NCBI GenBank assembly: GCA_943737045.1
Contig: CALSFV010000377.1
Span: forward strand, 186,001 to 250,000
Direction of reading: 5' to 3'
DNA length: 64,000 nucleotides
Source: Parapristionchus giblindavisi
Taxonomy: Eukaryota > Nematoda > Chromadorea > Rhabditida > Diplogasteridae
Under the pieces are notes generated by a model. The model had not been told where the DNA came from. It ran no database searches and saw only the letters and a program-made list of their open reading frames with translations. How positions within the stretch are numbered: position 1 is the first letter of the stretch; each line of letters starts with the position of its first letter. Made by a program: the position numbers and the translations under genes. Of the stretch, positions 59,998 to 64,000 are shown piece after piece.

Positions 59998-60262
59998 ACG
60001 GAAACTATTTAAAGATGGTGGCCCTCGAATGTTCATGTGAATCACTACACCCCTCTTGTGGGAAAGCAAGGCGATATGCGAAGAGTTAGCACAAGTGCTC
60101 ACATGTCCCATAGTGCAGTAGCAAACGTTCAGACTCTTTACCCGTTTGACGCAAGTGCGAAACCTATTGCCGAATTTACTCAATTTTCAAAAAGCGCGCC
60201 CTTCCCTGTACCGGCTTGATAGTTCATTTATGTTTCTAGCGATCAATAACCCCACCTTTAAG
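59998..60262 (+). mobile_element. Partial tRNA-like dispersed element copy
   Basis: Starts ATTTAAAGATGGTGGCC and ends before CCCCACCTTTAAG. Contains GTGCAGTAGCAAACG and a degenerate B-box. It is present only here, not mirrored across the collagen palindrome. Confidence 0.55.
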
Positions 60263-60467
60263 TACAAAAATTTTTTTTTGTTGATTTAATCTATTTAATA
60301 ATTTAAACTGAATTGTTGCCCAGACATCACCCCAGCGAGTATTTCACTTTGTCAATGATTTAATCAATTATTTTGACTGCCAACGTGTTGAATATTACTA
60401 ATAAATATGCTTAATTGATTTTTTATAATGTATTCATGGAAAAAAACGAGAAAAAAAACTTAAGACA

Positions 60468-60985
60468 CCGGCTCAGTGATATTCCAGGAAGTGCCGGACG
60501 ATCTCACCGATTTGGCTCAAAATCTTTTTATGGATACCCCCATGGGCCCCCATCACAAAATGGGTATTCATTTGGGTTGATTCCTTGAAACACAGATGTG
60601 GTGGGTTTTCGAAATTTGAAAACTCGATTTTCACCAAACAAAAATGGAGCGACCTAGGACCAATGTTAGTGTCGATTAATTATAAGTATAAATAAACAAC
60701 AAAAATTGGATATACGACGGTCCGGAGATCCGATCGCAAACTGATTTTTTAACTTTTTCAAAACATTCTAAAATTAATTAAAATTTAAAACAAAAAAGTG
60801 CAGTCCAATTTTTGCCTCTTCTTATAAAGCAAAAAAATCCGCGTCGAATAAGTGAAAAAATATAAAAAATCGAAAAGTACCTATTTTGAGAAAAATGGAC
60901 CTGAAGATGACCCGAAAATATTTTTTGTTTCAAACCCCCTCATTTTTGTACTCATATTGAATAGCTCGTCGAGTGGAACAACTTT
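60468..60985 (+). repeat. Spacer repeat unit, copy 2
   Basis: Direct repeat of 58724-59215 with small differences. It is followed at 61081-61320 by a further partial copy sharing GTGCAGTCCAATTTTTGCC. Confidence 0.75.
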
Positions 60986-61659
60986 CATGTTGAACGTTTT
61001 GTCTGAAACTCAGGTACAAGAGTGTTTCTCACGTTTTCCTACTTTTTTTTGAGTAAAACGAAAATAAAATATTTTAAAAACAAAAATGTGCAGTCCAATT
61101 TTTGCCTCTTCTTATAGAGCAAATAATTCTGCGTCGAATGAGTGTAAAAATTTTTTAAAAAAACGAAAGGTAACTATTTTGAGAAAAATGGACCTGAAGA
61201 TGACCCGAAAATATTTTTGTTTTCAAAACCCCTCATATTTGTACTCATATTGAAGAGCTCGTCGAGTAGAACAACTTTCATGTTGAACATTTTGTTTGAA
61301 ACTCATGTACAAGAGAACTGCATGAGTTTAATTAATTCACATGGTTGTTCGCCCAATTTTGAGTAAAACGAAAGTAAAATATTTTTTGTGCACAAAGTGA
61401 TTGTAGAACGCAAAAATCCATACTTACTTTGTTGTTTCACGAAAAAAATTGTAGACCCCGATGCTGAAAAATATGGCCTGGAAAGTGGTCTTGAAAAAAG
61501 TTGTCGAAACCTTGCCATGCTTATTTTAAAGAACTCGTCGAGTACGTCATTTTTTCTGTTGGTAGTATTCTATGAAAGTCGTTTGTTCTCAAGATACAAG
61601 CAATCTAAACGATTAAGATCCATTAAATCTTAATTCATGTATTTATCTTGCACATGAGT
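60986..61659. other. Spacer of the collagen palindrome, right part
   Basis: Partial repeat units with GAGCTCGTCGAGTRGAACAA; no gene seen. Confidence 0.45.
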
Positions 61660-62170
61660 TTCAGCCAAAACGTTCAACATGAAAGTTGTTCCACTCGACG
61701 AGCTCTTCAATATGAGTACCTTTCGATTTTTTAATTTTTTCACTTATTCGACGCGGATTTTTTTGCTCTATAAGAAGAGGCAAAAATTGGACTGCACTTT
61801 TTTGTTTTAAAATTTTAATTAATTTTAGAATGCTTTGAGAAGGTAAAAAAATCAGTATTCGATCGGATCTCCGGACCGTCGTATATCCAGTTTTTGTTGT
61901 TTATTTATACTTATAATTAATCGACACTAACATTGGTCCTAGGTCGCTCCATTTTTGTTTGGTGAAAATCGAGTTTTCAAATTTCGAAAACCCACCACAT
62001 CTGTGTTTCAAGGAATCAACCCAAATGAATGCCCATTTTGTGATGGGGGCCCATGGGGGTATCCATAAAAAAATTTGAGCCAGATCGGTGAGGTCGATGT
62101 CCGGGGTCACTGGCTCAACATGTTGCAACACTCGAATCTTACAATCTTATTTTTACTGACAATGAGCCGG
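61660..62170 (-). repeat. Spacer repeat unit, copy 3 (inverted)
   Basis: Reverse complement of 58724-59215, part of the right arm. Confidence 0.75.
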
Positions 62171-62184
62171 TGTCTTAATGAATA

Positions 62185-62660
62185 CGTTTAAAAATGGAGA
62201 CCCTCGATTTTTTTCGTAACAAGAGATTTATCACACGATCCGATCGACATATTTCATATTGCTTGATGATATTTTTGAAGCTTGTCATGAGCATTGAAAG
62301 TTCTACTTTTAAAGATGGAGGCCAGCGAATGTCTATGCAAATATATAACATATCTATTATGCAATGGGCAAGTGATATGCAAGAAATTAGCACGACCATT
62401 CATCAATCCCGTAGCGCAGTGGCAAAAGTGCTCACTAGTAAGCGTAACGTCGCGGGTTCGAAACCTATTGCTGAGCTTTCCTATTTTCATAATTTCGCGC
62501 CCTTGCCTGTACATCAAGCATGGATTCATTAATGATTCTAGCGATCAATAAGCTAAATTAGCATAAACTAATTTATGTAAGGTATGCAGAATAACTTTTA
62601 CTATCTTTCTGTCTTCACAGTTTGTTCACGAAAATTTTGCCCGGACACCACCTTTAAGGC
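62185..62660 (+). mobile_element. tRNA-like dispersed element copy (mirror of 58243-58715)
   Basis: Inverted duplicate of 58243-58715, with AGCGCAGTGGCAAAAG and GCGGGTTCGAAACC on the plus strand. Confidence 0.7.
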
Positions 62661-63097
62661 AAGTAGAGAGTTCCTGTTTGATTTGCATACTTGACTCTAT
62701 CCCGCTCACTAATTTATATACAAAATTAGCATTCTGTTCCGTGTTAATCGTTGCGGGAGTCAGACATGCCAATTCAAGGGTATCCTTCTTTAAGAATTAG
62801 AGGAGAAGTAACTTCTTAAGTAAAATGAGGAATCATTTTGAGATACTGTAGCCTGGAAGCCGTCTAAATTCTAAAACCGACCCCATATCTCGGTATAGAT
62901 TGTGAAACATGCATGAGTACACTATATACAAATTTCCAGGTGTTAAATACAAGAAAACTTATAGAAAAAAAAACAAAATATGATATCCTACTGGCTACCA
63001 CTGTAATGCGTTACGTTTAATAGGGAAAATAAAAATAATTTATCAAATAACAACATCGATGCCATCCGAAGCCACATGCTGTTCAATCAATTCCAAT

Positions 63098-64000
63098 CTA
63101 ATAACCAGGAGCGGTTCTAGGTGGTGGACAATGGTCGCATCCTCCCCCAGATCCTGATCCTCCATGGTTGCCAGCATTGCCAGGTGCGCCAGGGTTTCCA
63201 GGTGCTCCATCTGGTCCCGCATCTCCGGCGGGTCCAGGAGGTCCGGGTTGCGAGTTTCCTGCAGCTCCTGGATTACCAGCGGGTCCTGGAGGTCCAGCTG
63301 GACCGGGAGGACCGGCGGGACCAGGTCCTCCGGGCATTTCAATTGTTTGTCCTGCAGGTCCAGGTCCTCCGGGAGCTCCTGCTGATCCAGGGTTTCCAGC
63401 AGGTCCTGGTGGTCCGGGAGGTCCAGCTGGTCCAGGACCTCCTCCAGAAGCATCGTTGCCAGGTGCTCCAGGGTTTCCAGCGGGCCCGGAGGGTCCGGCG
63501 TTTCCAGCTGGTCCAGCAGGTCCAGGAGGACAGTCGAAACAGAATGCATCAGCAGGCATGGCGCTCGCAGCAACAGCATTCTCTCCGGGAGCTCCAGGAG
63601 CTCCTGCTGATCCATCGTTTCCGGGTGCTCCATCGGTGCCGGGAGGGCCTGCGGGTCCAGCAGCTCCCATACCGCAAGAACAGCAAGATCCACCTCCTCC
63701 TCCTCCACCTCCAGCAACAGCTGCACCTCCACCAGCTGCAGCACCTCCAGCATATCCTCCTCCTCCTCCTCCAGCTGATGCAGCTCCTCCAGCATCATAT
63801 CCTGCACGAGATGCTCGAACTGCAGCAGCATCGAAAGTTCCAGCTGCACGAGCTTTGAATCTTCTCAATGGTTCATTATCTTGAAGTTGTCTTTCATCGA
63901 AGAAATGAGAAGCTTGACGACGCATACGAGAAGGTCGTGTACTCTCGAACTGAAATAATAGGGATTCGAGGAGATCTGTAGATGAAATCCTTTGATTCGA
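63098..64000 (-). CDS. Cuticle collagen, copy 3, partial (last exon only)
   Basis: 63949-63098 is the complete fourth exon (284 codons with stop), followed by part of the preceding intron; exons 1-3 lie beyond the window. The protein equals copies 1 and 2 except at variable sites: Leu and the shorter glycine run as in copy 1, but the later base differences and 3' flank as in copy 2. It forms a tail-to-tail pair with copy 2. Confidence 0.9.
   Translation of the reverse strand, partial: SNQRISSTDLLESLLFQFESTRPSRMRRQASHFFDERQLQDNEPLRRFKARAAGTFDAAAVRASRAGYDAGGAASAGGGGGGYAGGAAAGGGAAVAGGGGGGGGSCCSCGMGAAGPAGPPGTDGAPGNDGSAGAPGAPGENAVAASAMPADAFCFDCPPGPAGPAGNAGPSGPAGNPGAPGNDASGGGPGPAGPPGPPGPAGNPGSAGAPGGPGPAGQTIEMPGGPGPAGPPGPAGPPGPAGNPGAAGNSQPGPPGPAGDAGPDGAPGNPGAPGNAGNHGGSGSGGGCDHCPPPRTAPGY

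Overview
This is eukaryotic DNA, and the signs point to a nematode. Introns are short (about 42-58 nt) with TTTCAG-type acceptors. There are three cuticle collagen genes with the nematode N-terminal layout, and a channel gene combining EGF repeats with an ASC domain (the EGAS class of DEG/ENaC proteins). A clade V, Pristionchus-like worm fits best because of the many small introns and the GATCAAA-type heptad repeats scattered through the window. That genus guess is inference.

Region by region: 1-5150 holds a complete minus-strand gene of 17 exons for an alpha-N-acetylglucosaminidase (NAGLU, GH89) family protein, whose first catalytic glutamate appears to be missing. 5151-18224 is gene-poor. 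It contains small repeats, a GC-rich palindrome array, a few weak exon candidates and two large foldback elements. 18225-45844 is one EGAS-like gene of 20 exons (727 aa, eight EGF domains plus an ASC domain) that occupies 27.6 kb because two introns are full of palindromes. Intron 4 (19153-25288) holds four foldback elements lying almost end to end. The last intron (29109-45727) is essentially one 16.6-kb inverted repeat with arms of about 8 kb. Its ends are made of TTGGC-rich arrays, smaller foldbacks and MITEs are nested inside it, and its centre carries exon-like segments.

46776-48401 and 56189-57816 are tandem copies of a four-exon cuticle collagen gene. A third copy starts at the right edge on the minus strand, forming an inverted pair with the second. 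Between copies 1 and 2 lie an intact-looking CR1-like non-LTR retrotransposon, in which ORF1 and ORF2 are separated by a single in-frame TAG, and a 5'-truncated receptor tyrosine phosphatase D2 fragment.

The dominant theme is hairpin-forming DNA. At least ten elements have arms covering most of their length, and several sit in introns of an otherwise intact gene, so the EGAS pre-mRNA would contain very long double-stranded RNA. The most unusual object is the 16.6-kb palindrome. Its terminal regions have diverged in sequence between the two arms but keep the same short motif at high density. No tRNA, rRNA or CRISPR locus can be supported; the tRNA-like stretches look like repeat promoters.
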